DNA from: Candidatus Parabeggiatoa sp. nov. 2
GTDB taxonomy: Bacteria > Pseudomonadota > Gammaproteobacteria > Beggiatoales > Beggiatoaceae
Length of the DNA: 43,738 bases
NCBI GenBank assembly: GCA_002085445.1
Contig: NBMI01000078.1
Span: 1 to 43,738 of the forward strand
Direction of reading: 5' to 3'
Shown: positions 27,303 to 35,698 of the stretch, piece by piece
Position numbering within the stretch: position 1 is the stretch's first letter
How the letters are laid out: the number at the start of each line of letters is the position of its first letter
The notes under the pieces: generated by a model
The model's database searches: none
The model's input: the letters and a program-made list of their open reading frames with translations, nothing else
What the model was told of the DNA's origin: nothing
Position numbers and translations under genes: made by a program

Positions 27303-28352
27303 ATGATGATATCTATTAGCCTCGGTCAATTGGCAACACTTATGGGTGCTCAACTTGAGGGGGCACCCACCGATGACTTGCCTATTTTAGGTATGTCTAC
27401 TTTGAAACGTGCCGGTAAGCAAGAAGTCAGTTTTTTTTCCGGTAGTAGCCGGTTTTTTGGAAACAAGCACCGTGAAGAGTTGGCTAAAACTCGTGCAGCT
27501 GCTGTCATTTTAGCCAGTTCGGCTCGGCATCTTTGCCAAGTGCCGATGCTTGTGATGGATAATCCTTATTTAGGTTACGCCCGGGCGGCAGCCTTTTTCA
27601 ATCCGCCCGCTCAAAAACCTCCAGGTATACACCCGAGTGCGTGGGTCAGCCCAGAGGCCGTTTTGGATGCCAGTGTGTCAGTCGGGCCGCAAGCCGTCAT
27701 CGAAGCGGGCGCAAAATTGGGCCGTGAAGTTGTGATTGGCCCCGGTTGCGTTGTAGGCACGGGTGTCGAGATTGGCGATTATTGCCAATTGCTGGCAAAT
27801 GTCACTTTGTGTACGGGCACACGACTCGGACAACGTGTGATTATCCATCCGGGGGCCGTGATTGGCTCGGATGGTTTTGGAAATGCCAACGATGGAGGGA
27901 AATGGGTAAAAGTCCCACAACTGGGTGGTGTCATCATTGCCGATGATGTGGAAATCGGTGCTAATACCACCATAGATAAAGGCTCCTTAGAAGATACGGT
28001 GATTGGAACTGGCGTGAAACTGGATAATCAAATTCAAATAGGGCACAATGTTCAAATTGGTGAGCATACGGCGATGGCCGGATGTGTGGGCGTTGCTGGC
28101 AGTGCTTGCATCGGTCGCTATTGCATGATTGGTGGCGGTGTGGGCATTGCAGGCCATATTGATGTGGTGGATCGTGTGCATGTCACGGGTGGTTCGTTAG
28201 TGATGCAATCGATCAGTGAACCGGGCGTTTACTCTTCTGGTACCCCTTTAGAACCTAACCGACGTTGGCGTAGAAATTACCATCGTTTGAAACATCTTGA
28301 TGAGGTAGTACGACGTTTAAAAACCCTAGAAAAAGCAATAATAAAAAAATGA
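27303..28352 (+). CDS. lpxD: UDP-3-O-acylglucosamine N-acyltransferase
   Basis: This is the third enzyme of lipid A synthesis; it attaches the N-linked acyl chain. The 349-residue protein has an N-terminal domain (about 1-100, with [20 protein letters not shown]), then a left-handed beta-helix of hexapeptide repeats (about 110-300, e.g. [31 protein letters not shown]), with the catalytic His in [10 protein letters not shown], and a helical C-terminus. Two adjacent ATGs (27303 and 27306) could both serve as start. The order skp-lpxD-fabZ-lpxA-lpxB is standard. Confidence 0.97.
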   Translation: MMISISLGQLATLMGAQLEGAPTDDLPILGMSTLKRAGKQEVSFFSGSSRFFGNKHREELAKTRAAAVILASSARHLCQVPMLVMDNPYLGYARAAAFFNPPAQKPPGIHPSAWVSPEAVLDASVSVGPQAVIEAGAKLGREVVIGPGCVVGTGVEIGDYCQLLANVTLCTGTRLGQRVIIHPGAVIGSDGFGNANDGGKWVKVPQLGGVIIADDVEIGANTTIDKGSLEDTVIGTGVKLDNQIQIGHNVQIGEHTAMAGCVGVAGSACIGRYCMIGGGVGIAGHIDVVDRVHVTGGSLVMQSISEPGVYSSGTPLEPNRRWRRNYHRLKHLDEVVRRLKTLEKAIIKK

Positions 28353-28388
28353 TAGTACAAGTCTCACCCTTTCAAGAAGGCTTGAATT

Positions 28389-28838
28389 ATGAATAGCATA
28401 GATATCCATCATATTTTTGAACACCTTCATCACCGTTATCCGTTTTTGTTAATAGACCGAGTTCTTGACTACACGGTGGGTGAGTCCTTGGTTGCTATCA
28501 AAAACGTGACATACAATGAGCCGTTTTTTCAAGGGCATTTTCCGCACCGACCAATAATGCCTGGGGTTTTGATTATCGAAGCGATGGCTCAAGCAACGGG
28601 TATATTGGCATTTAAAACCGTTGACACACAACCAGACGAGGACTCGCTGTACTACCTGGTTGGGGTGGATAATGCTCGCTTTAAACAACCTGTTTCGCCG
28701 GGCGATCAACTATTGATTGAAGTCAAACTACTACGCACCACCCGTGGGGTGTGGAAATATGCCGCAACCACTAAAGTGGATGGTAAGCTAGTTGCCAGCG
28801 CCGATCTTATGTGCATGAAAAGAGATATTCCGACTTGA
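28389..28838 (+). CDS. fabZ: 3-hydroxyacyl-ACP dehydratase
   Basis: FabZ dehydrates 3-hydroxyacyl-ACP in fatty acid elongation and competes with LpxA/LpxD for 3-hydroxyacyl chains. The 149-residue hot-dog-fold protein has the catalytic motif [20 protein letters not shown] (His 50, Glu 64) and MAQATG. GAAGG precedes the ATG. Its stop overlaps the proposed lpxA start by four bases (TTGA), so the two are translationally coupled. Confidence 0.97.
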   Translation: MNSIDIHHIFEHLHHRYPFLLIDRVLDYTVGESLVAIKNVTYNEPFFQGHFPHRPIMPGVLIIEAMAQATGILAFKTVDTQPDEDSLYYLVGVDNARFKQPVSPGDQLLIEVKLLRTTRGVWKYAATTKVDGKLVASADLMCMKRDIPT

Positions 28839-29548
28839 TCCATCCACACGCCTTGATTGATCCTAAAGCCGAACTTGATAGCGATGTTGAAGTGGGATAT
28901 TACTCCATCATTGGCGCGGATGTACAAATCGCGGCCGGGACTTGGATAGGCCCACATGTGGTGATTAAAGGCCCAACGCGAATTGGGCGCGACAATAAAA
29001 TATACCAATTTGCTTCGCTGGGAGAGGATCCCCAAGATAAAAAATATAGGGGAGAGCGCCAAACCCGTTTGGAAATCGGTGATCGCAATGAAATCCGCGA
29101 ATATTGCACCATGAACCGAGGTACGGTACAAGGTGGCGGTGTCACGCGCATTGGGGATGACAACTGGATTATGGCTTATTGCCATATTGCCCATGATTGT
29201 CAGGTGGGCAGTCAGACCATTTTTGCCAATGGTGCTTCCTTGGCAGGACATGTGCGGATTGAAGATTATGTTATTTTAGGCGGCTTTACTTTAGTTCATC
29301 AGTTTTGTGCGATGGGGGTGTGGGGAAATCGTGCTGAGGCTTATGGTATTAATAAAGAGGGTTTAAAACGTCGGGGTTTTAGTAGTGATACGATTCGGGC
29401 GTTGCACCAAGCCTATAAAATCATTTACAAGCAAAATCTGACAACAGAACAAGCCATTGAAAATCTTAAAGAACTGAGTGACAAGTATCCAGAAGTCCGC
29501 CAAATGGTGACATTTTTACAACAGTCGAAACGCGGCATTGTTCGCTAA
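28835..29548 (+). CDS. lpxA: UDP-N-acetylglucosamine acyltransferase with a 20-residue internal deletion
   Basis: LpxA performs the first step of lipid A synthesis. I place the start at TTG 28835, overlapping the fabZ stop, because the product then begins [10 protein letters not shown] like the family; a frame from GTG 28811 adds eight unlike residues. The hexapeptide helix is clear, with [34 protein letters not shown] (His 117 and catalytic His 120) and VHQFC (His 155). After VHQFCAMG the family has about 22 residues (in E. coli from AHVMVGG to the Gln before GNHATPF). Here only Val-Trp precedes [10 protein letters not shown], and then KEGLKRRGF follows normally. The deletion is about one 18-residue coil of the beta-helix plus two residues. 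The frame is intact and the protein may still fold. Confidence 0.94.
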   Translation: MIHPHALIDPKAELDSDVEVGYYSIIGADVQIAAGTWIGPHVVIKGPTRIGRDNKIYQFASLGEDPQDKKYRGERQTRLEIGDRNEIREYCTMNRGTVQGGGVTRIGDDNWIMAYCHIAHDCQVGSQTIFANGASLAGHVRIEDYVILGGFTLVHQFCAMGVWGNRAEAYGINKEGLKRRGFSSDTIRALHQAYKIIYKQNLTTEQAIENLKELSDKYPEVRQMVTFLQQSKRGIVR

Positions 29549-30277
29549 TGGTTAAAAGCATAAGGAACGTACTTGAAATCCGTGAAAATGACGAAGGGCT
29601 TTCATTTTTCATTTTTCATTAGTCTAGTCCCAATACCCGTGAATGAAAATAAAGCTTCAATTTTTTCAGAGTGTTATTATTTTCGGTCTTTGACAGTTGC
29701 AATGAACGGTTAATTGAACGTTTTCTTTCTATTGACTGTTCGCAAATATCCTATTTCTTAAAGAACTAGGATATTTTTACTAACTCATTGATTTTAAATC
29801 AAATATTATTTCGTTCACGGGTATTGAGTATAGTCGGCCCAAAAATATTGATATACTCAAGATGGGAACAAATTTTCAGGCTAAAGTTTTTCTCCGAAAA
29901 ACTTTGAGAAACCAAAATAACTAGAAACCCCAACGGGGCGATATTAATATAGCTATTATTCCAACCCTTTTTTGATGAGCCAGATATTCCCTCTTCCCTT
30001 TGGGGCTAATCTTTACCCACAAGTCGGTATGTTATTGAAAATAAGTCAATTTGAAGCCTTAAGTGTGAGTGGTTAATGAATGACTCACTTTTTAGTTAAG
30101 TGATTGTTTTAATATAATAGAGTTGTCCTAAAATAAGGGTTTTGTGAATTTCACGAGTTGTTTTTATTAGCTAAAATTTTATTGACGGACAAGTCCAATA
30201 ATTAATGATTAATGATTAATTTTGGACACTTGTGGGTAAAGGTAAGTCCCTTTGAGGAGAGGGTGAGATGATGGAAG
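29549..30277. repeat. 729-base lpxA-lpxB gap with a small TIR element
   Basis: No gene is supported. A TTTTCAT heptamer tract lies near 29598-29622. ATACCCGTGAATGAA (29631) and TTCACGGGTAT (29813) form a distant inverted repeat. A hairpin-like AGTTTTTCTCCGAAAAACTT lies at 29886. A 70-base element at 30123-30192 starts TTGTCCTAAAATAA and ends TTATTGACGGACAA. It has a related copy at 35353-35412. Confidence 0.6.
30123..30192. mobile_element. MITE-like element, copy 1
   Basis: The ends TTGTCCTAAAATAA and TTATTGACGGACAA are imperfect inverted repeats. The body AGGGTTTTGTGAATTTCACG matches 35353-35412 closely. It has no coding capacity, and both copies are next to ATTAATGATTAAT-type tracts. Confidence 0.55.
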
Positions 30278-31414
30278 ATGCGTATTGGTATTATCGCTGG
30301 TGAGTTATCTGGAGACTTGTTAGGTGGAGGACTCATTCATGCCCTGCGTGCTAAGCATCCTGATGCTTTGATTGAAGGCATTGGCGGTCCCCAAATGTTG
30401 GCGGCGGGTTTTCACAGCCACTATCCTTTAGAAACCCTTTCTGTGATGGGCTTGGTAGAAGTCCTCAAACATTTTCCTCGCCTTAAAAAATGTCGTGATA
30501 GTCTGCGCGATCACTTTTTGCGGCACCCGCCCGATGTGTTTATCGGCATTGATGCCCCCGATTTTAATCTCGGTTTAGAATACGCTTTGAAAGCGGCCGG
30601 CATTCGTACCGTGCATTATGTCAGTCCTTCAGTGTGGGCGTGGCGACAATATCGTTGGCGTAAAATCGCCCGTGCTTGTGATTTAATGCTCACTTTATTT
30701 CCTTTTGAAGCTGACTTTTATGAACGGCATAACATCCCCGTGCGATTTGTCGGGCATCCTTTGGCTGATGATATTCCGTTGCAGACGGATAAACGAGCGG
30801 CAAGGTCGTCTTTAGGCTTGCCGACAGAGGGTCGATGGGTGGCGTTGTTGCCGGGTAGTCGGCGCAATGAAGTCCGTCAGCTGGGTGTTGCTTTTTTGCA
30901 CACCGCCCGTTGGTTGTTGGCAGAGTGTCCTGATTTACGTTTTGTTGTGCCGTTAGCCAATGCCAATTTGGAAACTATTTTTACTCAGCAAGTCGCTGAA
31001 ATGGCCCCTGATTTACCGCTAACCCTGTTAGCAGGAAAGTCACGCGAGGCGATGGCGGCCGCTGATGTGGTGCTGATGGCTTCGGGCACGGCTACGCTAG
31101 AAGCGATGTTGTTAAAACGGCCTATGGTGATGGCGTATCGTTTGGCCGAATTGACTTATTGGTTAGCTAAACCTTTGGTGCGTATTGCCTATTTTTCTCT
31201 GCCCAATCTCCTCGCCCAAGAGCGGTTAGTGCCGGAGTTTTTGCAACATCAAGTGATTCCAGAAAAATTGGGGGCTGCTTGTTTGCACTGGTTGGAAAAT
31301 CCGGCCCAAGTTGAAGCGTTACAAAATCGCTTTATCGAGTTGCATCATCGTTTGCGTTTGTCAGCTAGTCAACAGGCTGCTACGGCTGTATTATCAGTTC
31401 TCAGTAATCAGTAA
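30278..31414 (+). CDS. lpxB: Lipid-A-disaccharide synthase
   Basis: LpxB joins UDP-2,3-diacylglucosamine and lipid X to form the lipid A disaccharide. It is a 378-residue GT-B enzyme with the opening IIAGELSGDLLGGGL, YVSPSVWAW, FVGHPLADD, LLPGSRRNEV and the donor-site MASGTATLEAMLLKRPMVMAY. GGAGAGGGTGAG precedes the start, and two upstream ATGs are out of frame. The last residues (LSVLSNQ) and stop are encoded by a TTATCAGTTCTCAGTAATCA heptamer-like sequence. rnhB and dnaE, which commonly follow in gammaproteobacteria, are not here. Confidence 0.97.
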   Translation: MRIGIIAGELSGDLLGGGLIHALRAKHPDALIEGIGGPQMLAAGFHSHYPLETLSVMGLVEVLKHFPRLKKCRDSLRDHFLRHPPDVFIGIDAPDFNLGLEYALKAAGIRTVHYVSPSVWAWRQYRWRKIARACDLMLTLFPFEADFYERHNIPVRFVGHPLADDIPLQTDKRAARSSLGLPTEGRWVALLPGSRRNEVRQLGVAFLHTARWLLAECPDLRFVVPLANANLETIFTQQVAEMAPDLPLTLLAGKSREAMAAADVVLMASGTATLEAMLLKRPMVMAYRLAELTYWLAKPLVRIAYFSLPNLLAQERLVPEFLQHQVIPEKLGAACLHWLENPAQVEALQNRFIELHHRLRLSASQQAATAVLSVLSNQ

Positions 31415-31580
31415 TCAGTGATCAGTTTTCAGTAATCAGTGATCATTGAAATGAGCACCGGTACAAATTGCGTTTTTGTTATTCCTAATCCCGACTCAGT
31501 GAGGAAATTTGAGGAATTATCAGTAAATCTCTTACACTTCTCACTGAACACTGAACACTGAACACTGATCACTGAAAAAG
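31415..31580. repeat. Heptamer tracts upstream of the sigma-54 promoter
   Basis: CAGTAATCAGTGATC-type units (31397-31445) and CACTGAACACTGAACACTGA (about 31540-31575, unit AACACTG) occupy most of the stretch. The last unit ends five bases before the TGGCACG promoter box. Confidence 0.75.
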
Positions 31581-31597
31581 TGGCACGCCTATTGCTT
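31581..31597 (+). promoter_or_regulatory. Sigma-54 promoter, copy 1
   Basis: TGGCACGCCTATTGCTT fits the sigma-54 consensus TGGCACG-N4-TTGC(A/T) exactly, with GG and GC ten bases apart. Counting 12 bases from the GC predicts transcription starting at about 31606-31608. Confidence 0.75.
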
Positions 31598-31606
31598 AAA
31601 GAATCG

Positions 31607-31710
31607 TGACCATAATTCAAATAACTCCTACCTAATTTGGATTATGGCGGGTAGCTTGGGCGCTGGTCATGCTCAAGCACGCCCTTCAACCTTCCCACCT
31701 TGCTGCTTTA
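31607..31710 (+). ncRNA. Candidate sigma-54-dependent small RNA, copy 1
   Basis: No open frame is present. The predicted transcript starts near GTGACC. Its first element is a 13-bp stem, CCATAATTCAAAT (31610-31622) with ATTTGGATTATGG (31635-31647), containing one G-U pair. It holds out a 12-base loop AACTCCTACCTA whose CTCCT (31625-31629) is complementary to Shine-Dalgarno sequences. A second stem can form from GGGCG (31658-31662) and CGCCC (31680-31684), followed by a C/T-rich single strand CTTCCCACCTTGCTG. The same 104 bases recur without change at 32128-32231 behind a second sigma-54 box. Together, promoter, fold and conservation between copies support an RNA gene that acts by pairing with mRNA starts. 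Its targets are unknown. Confidence 0.55.
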
Positions 31711-31751
31711 TGCTCAAGCACGCCCTTCAACCTTCCCACCTTGCTGCTTTA
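31670..31751. repeat. 41-bp exact tandem duplication of the small-RNA 3' end
   Basis: TGCTCAAGCACGCCCTTCAA to CTGCTTTA (31670-31710) is immediately repeated at 31711-31751. Copy 2 of the RNA (32102-32231) has only one such unit. Confidence 0.95.
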
Positions 31752-32101
31752 CCAATCTTATTTTTTAATTAGTCATTGGTAATTGTCATTTGGGCTTTTT
31801 CCTTTCTTCTTTTCCGATTCATTTATGCTAACAAACGTTAACAATAGCACTCTTTTTAATTCGTGCATCTTAAAAAGAGAGGGTGAATCTACCAAAGACC
31901 CTCGAAAAGATTTTTTGTCAAGAAAATATTTAACTCTATATTTACAGTTGAGATTTATTTTTGTTAGAGTTTGTTAATATTTGTTAGCAAAATATCTACT
32001 ATGCATAAACCTTTCTCCCAATGAAAACTGATAACTGAAAGAGCGGGATTACGCTGCGCGCTCACCACCCGACATTGACGAATGGGACGCTTTAAAAAAA
32101 A
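31752..32101. other. Spacer between the two small-RNA copies
   Basis: The interval is AT-rich with a possible hairpin TTACCAAT...ATTGGTAA (31749-31786), a T-run at 31760 and one TAACTGA pair at 32022-32036. A 64-codon frame from 31783 has no recognisable features and is not called. Confidence 0.4.
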
Positions 32102-32118
32102 TGGCACACATATTGCTT
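32102..32118 (+). promoter_or_regulatory. Sigma-54 promoter, copy 2
   Basis: TGGCACACATATTGCTT keeps the invariant GG and GC with the right spacing. It differs from copy 1 at two positions between the boxes, leaving both boxes functional in appearance. Confidence 0.75.
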
Positions 32119-32127
32119 AAAGAATAG

Positions 32128-32231
32128 TGACCATAATTCAAATAACTCCTACCTAATTTGGATTATGGCGGGTAGCTTGGGCGCTGGTCATGCTCAAGCA
32201 CGCCCTTCAACCTTCCCACCTTGCTGCTTTA
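32128..32231 (+). ncRNA. Candidate sigma-54-dependent small RNA, copy 2
   Basis: It is identical to copy 1 over all 104 bases of the predicted transcript, including the anti-Shine-Dalgarno loop CTCCT at 32146-32150. It is followed directly by the dispersed repeat ATGACAAAAGCGCAGTTTG (about 32250) and converges on lptG, which is encoded on the other strand from 32360. Confidence 0.55.
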
Positions 32232-32359
32232 GATTTCTCGCGTAATAGAAATGACAAAAGCGCAGTTTGTAACGGTGCAAAGTATATAATCGTCCTTTGG
32301 GCTTTTTCCTTTCTCCTTTCGTGGAAAAAATTTTTCTTCAAAAAACTCTTCATTTTTCA

Positions 32360-33439
32360 TTAGTATATTGCGCGCCGCATTAACGCGACGGCCATTGCCA
32401 AAAACAATATCGGGGGCAGGAAGGCACTGATAGCCGGGTTTATGCCATACACTAAGCCAATATTGCCGGTGGTTTGGTTGAGCATGTGAAAACCAACACC
32501 AAGCAATGCGCCCACAAAAATACGTTGCCCTACCGACACACTGCGTAATGATCCAAAAACAAAGGGAATTGCTAAAAAAATCATGGTTGCGCCGACTAAG
32601 GGATAACTCAAGCGCGTCCAAAAAGCGAGTTCATATTGTGTTGTGCGCTGTCCATTTTGCCGTAAATATTGAATATATTTATGTAGTCCCAAGCTGGAGA
32701 GTTTGTGTGGACGAACCACGACAATTTTGACTAATTCTGGATTTAAAACCGCATTCCATGTCGTACTTTCTAAAAATTGACGTGTCACTTTAGTCGCTTC
32801 AATAAGGGTTTTTTCCACATCTTTTAGCAACCATTGTCCGTCCTGATAATAGGCAGTTCTTGCATAAGTGAGAGCGCGTAAATGCTGTGCGGCATCAAAT
32901 TCATACAAAGCAATCGAGCCAAAGCTGCCATCGGGAAAAATAGTGCGAATATTGATAAAATCATTACCGTCGCGTGCCCAAAAACCGTAGCGGCTACTAA
33001 AAACCATTTGCCGATTTTCATGTTCAGATTGCGCGAGAGATCGCATACTGTTAGCATATTGTTCGCTTCTAGGGGCTATGGTTTCACCAATCAACATGGC
33101 TACGAGAGTTAATACTAAACCTCCTAAAAGCACCGACAGAGCAATACGCACAATGGACACCCCTGCCGCACGCATCACTGTCAATTCACTGTTGTTAGCC
33201 AACATGCCTAATCCCAATAAACTGCCCAGCAAAGCGGCACTGGGAAATAAGTCATAAATATGTCGCGGGACTTCTAAGGCGACATATTGAATCGCTTCCC
33301 ACAACCCGTAGCGTTGTTTGCCTATATCATCAATTTCATCAATAAAACCAAAAAAGGTAAACAAGCCCACTAGCACCAATAAAACTATCAGTATGCCAGC
33401 AATGACGGTTTTACCAATATATATATCAATTTTATTCAT
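32360..33439 (-). CDS. lptG: LPS export ABC transporter permease LptG
   Basis: LptG pairs with LptF and two LptB ATPases to lift LPS out of the inner membrane. The 359-residue protein has three N-terminal spans, with the family sequences MNKIDIYIGKTVI and GSLLGLGMLANNSELTVMRA, which includes the coupling helix that touches LptB. A periplasmic jelly-roll domain (about 130-270) and three C-terminal spans follow. lptF is upstream on the same strand, but 446 bases of repeats lie between the two genes, which normally abut or overlap. Confidence 0.95.
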   Translation of the reverse strand: MNKIDIYIGKTVIAGILIVLLVLVGLFTFFGFIDEIDDIGKQRYGLWEAIQYVALEVPRHIYDLFPSAALLGSLLGLGMLANNSELTVMRAAGVSIVRIALSVLLGGLVLTLVAMLIGETIAPRSEQYANSMRSLAQSEHENRQMVFSSRYGFWARDGNDFINIRTIFPDGSFGSIALYEFDAAQHLRALTYARTAYYQDGQWLLKDVEKTLIEATKVTRQFLESTTWNAVLNPELVKIVVVRPHKLSSLGLHKYIQYLRQNGQRTTQYELAFWTRLSYPLVGATMIFLAIPFVFGSLRSVSVGQRIFVGALLGVGFHMLNQTTGNIGLVYGINPAISAFLPPILFLAMAVALMRRAIY

Positions 33440-33885
33440 AATTGGGTAATGGGTAATGGGTAATGGGTTCTCGGATTCCGTTTTTCATGAAAAACGGATT
33501 CCGAGAAGGGTAATGGGTTTGTGGTAATGAGATACGGAACGTAACGAAAAATCCGTGAAAATGACGAAGGCCCAACTGGTTGTTAATGTTAAATTATACT
33601 AAGCGCCGCCATAAATTGTTGAGCTTCAAAAAAGCGCAAATTGTGATCAAAGTAAAAGTTTTTGTTCCACAAAACCTTATTATAGAAATCCTAACCGTTT
33701 ACAGTAGAAATAATCTATAGAACTTACGCACTCAGTCAATTAACTCATTGATTTTATGTAAAAAAAATTACAAGTGGCCTTTTAAAGGTAACTGATTGAA
33801 TGGTCAGTCAATTTGTCAATGCGTAAGTCCTAATCTATTCATTTTTCATGAGTTATGCACCGTGCGTGAGTTGCTCACTTGTGGG
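33440..33885. repeat. lptF-lptG gap: TAATGGG heptamers and embedded hairpin
   Basis: GGGTAATGGGTAATGGGTAA (33444 onward) is interrupted by the near-perfect hairpin TTCTCGGATTCCGTTTTT...AAAACGGATTCCGAGAA (33468-33507), after which AGGGTAATGGG resumes. ATACGGAACGTAACGAAAAA, also found in variant form near 16710, begins at 33533. CAAAAAAGCGCAAATTGTGA lies at about 33628. No gene is seen. Confidence 0.7.
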
Positions 33886-35031
33886 TCATTTTTCTGATAT
33901 TCCTTTGCGCCACAACAAGTGCAGGATCCCTAAAAACAACTTGGTGAGGAATGAATAAAAAAGTCTAAACAACCAGCGAAACCCACTTTTTAAAAGCGGT
34001 AGATTAAACAAAGCCACCACAACAAGTAGTAAACCCGCATGTACCCACCATACGCCTATCCAAGGTGAGACATCGCCACGCTCCACCCATTTTTTTGCCA
34101 CACTGAGCAAATTGTTATAAATTAGGTAAATTAAAATGCCAGACAAAATTTTGGCATACTGTCCTTGGCGCGGAGTCGTATGAGACAGTGGCACTGCCAG
34201 TGCGGCCAGTAAAATCACTGATAAGGGTAAAGACAAACGCCATTGTAATTCCGCTTGCAGCGGGGCTTCTTGTGCAAACCAGAGCGAGCTAGTAGATATA
34301 GCCTCACGTTGGTCACCTTTGGGAGCATCAAGGCGTTTTGGTATTCTGATACGATGTTCGGCAAATTCAGTAACGACATAGCTCAAACTCCCCGGCTTGG
34401 ACTCATAACGATGACCATCAACAAGTACCATAAACAATTCTCCTAGCAGCACCGTTTGATAACCTTGTTTCGCCACCATGACTATCCGCTTGTGAGGAAG
34501 ATTGGCTTGCACAAATAGGGTGTTCATAGTATTGCTGTCTGTGTCAATTGTTTCTACATAAAAAATGCCATTACCGTGATTAAACTCTTTAAAACGCCCG
34601 GCGGCAATGCCACCTACTTCGGCCGCTGTGTTCAATTTGACCTGTAATTGAGTCCATTGACTTTCCGCCCAAGGTGCCAGTAATAGAGATAATGTGCCGA
34701 TTATTGAGGCAAAAATAACACCGAAGCCAATAATACTGATCACCGGCACTGGAATGCCACAAGCTGCCATCGCTGTAACTTCATTATCTTTATATAACCG
34801 TCCCAAGGCTAACAAGAGTGCTAAAAAGAATCCCAACGGCAAAATAAGCATTAAGTCGCTTAATAATTTGAGCGCTAACAATTGAAAAATAAAATCAGCC
34901 GGCAAATCGCCTACCGAGGCCTGTACTAAATACTTCATAAACCGATGACTGATATAAATCAGTATCAATAATGCAGTCAAGGCGAGTAAGGTGTATAGTA
35001 TTTCACGAAATAGGTAACGGCTAATAATCAA
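33886..35031 (-). CDS. lptF: LPS export ABC transporter permease LptF
   Basis: This partner of LptG is a 381-residue protein that starts MIISRYLFREILYTLLALTA. It has GFFLALLLALGRLYKDNEVT followed by AMAACGIP (the coupling helix to LptB), a periplasmic jelly-roll (about 120-255) and three C-terminal spans (PLSVILLAALAVPLSHTTPR and on). Its C-terminus is slightly longer than usual and ends in basic, aromatic residues. It is divergent from pepA, the common gammaproteobacterial arrangement. Confidence 0.95.
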   Translation of the reverse strand: MIISRYLFREILYTLLALTALLILIYISHRFMKYLVQASVGDLPADFIFQLLALKLLSDLMLILPLGFFLALLLALGRLYKDNEVTAMAACGIPVPVISIIGFGVIFASIIGTLSLLLAPWAESQWTQLQVKLNTAAEVGGIAAGRFKEFNHGNGIFYVETIDTDSNTMNTLFVQANLPHKRIVMVAKQGYQTVLLGELFMVLVDGHRYESKPGSLSYVVTEFAEHRIRIPKRLDAPKGDQREAISTSSLWFAQEAPLQAELQWRLSLPLSVILLAALAVPLSHTTPRQGQYAKILSGILIYLIYNNLLSVAKKWVERGDVSPWIGVWWVHAGLLLVVVALFNLPLLKSGFRWLFRLFYSFLTKLFLGILHLLWRKGISEK

Positions 35032-35698
35032 ACCAAAAAAACTCCTTCATATTTGCGTTATTGGTGATAAATGAATACAATTTAACATATTTATGAGCAA
35101 CATGTCGCATTAAACTGTACTATTTGGAACTCAAAAGCCACAACGTGGGCTAAAATAACTAGAGTTTGAAGTAAAATAAGTACTCTGACATAATTATAAA
35201 GGCTATTTGAGTTTTTTTAATCCTGATTGTAACGTATTTTTGGGAAAGGGCGAACACTTAGGTTTGATATGATAAAAAACCTCCATCAATAACTATAAGC
35301 ACACAAGTATTGATAATTAGCTTATGTAATAATTAATGATTAATTATTAAAATTGTCCTAAAATAAGGGTGTTGTGAATTTAACGACTTGTTTTTATGTT
35401 ATTGAAGGACAAATCTATTATACTGAGCATCGCCATAAACATAGCTCTTTCTGTCATAAATTTTACGGAGAAATCTGTAGCCCATCAAGTATCGATTTCT
35501 CCAATATTTCTCACGCTCATCGAAACGAAATGACAAAAGCGCAAATTGTGTGAAGCATAAATAACTCAAAGAATAAATGAGTCATTCACTAACGAGGCCT
35601 ACTGAAAACTGATCACTGATAACTGATAACTGATCACTGAGATAATAACGCACTTTTTTACCTTTAAATAGGTATAACTTTAACCTAAAGGACTTCGC
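35032..35698. repeat. lptF-pepA divergent region with repeats
   Basis: Both promoters should be here, but none is convincing. A MITE-like element lies at 35353-35412 between ATTAATGATTAATT tracts. GACAAAAGCGCAAATTGTGT (35532) is a dispersed motif, and ACTGATCACTGATAACTGAT (from about 35606) is a heptamer tract. AAAGGA (35689) is the pepA ribosome site. Confidence 0.6.
35353..35412. mobile_element. MITE-like element, copy 2
   Basis: The ends TTGTCCTAAAATAA and TTATTGAAGGACAA are inverted repeats with two mismatches. It is related to 30123-30192 but 10 bases shorter. Confidence 0.55.

Noticed and set aside
31783-31977. 64-codon frame between the two small-RNA copies
   Set aside because: It has no recognisable domain or ribosome site and sits in AT-rich spacer DNA.
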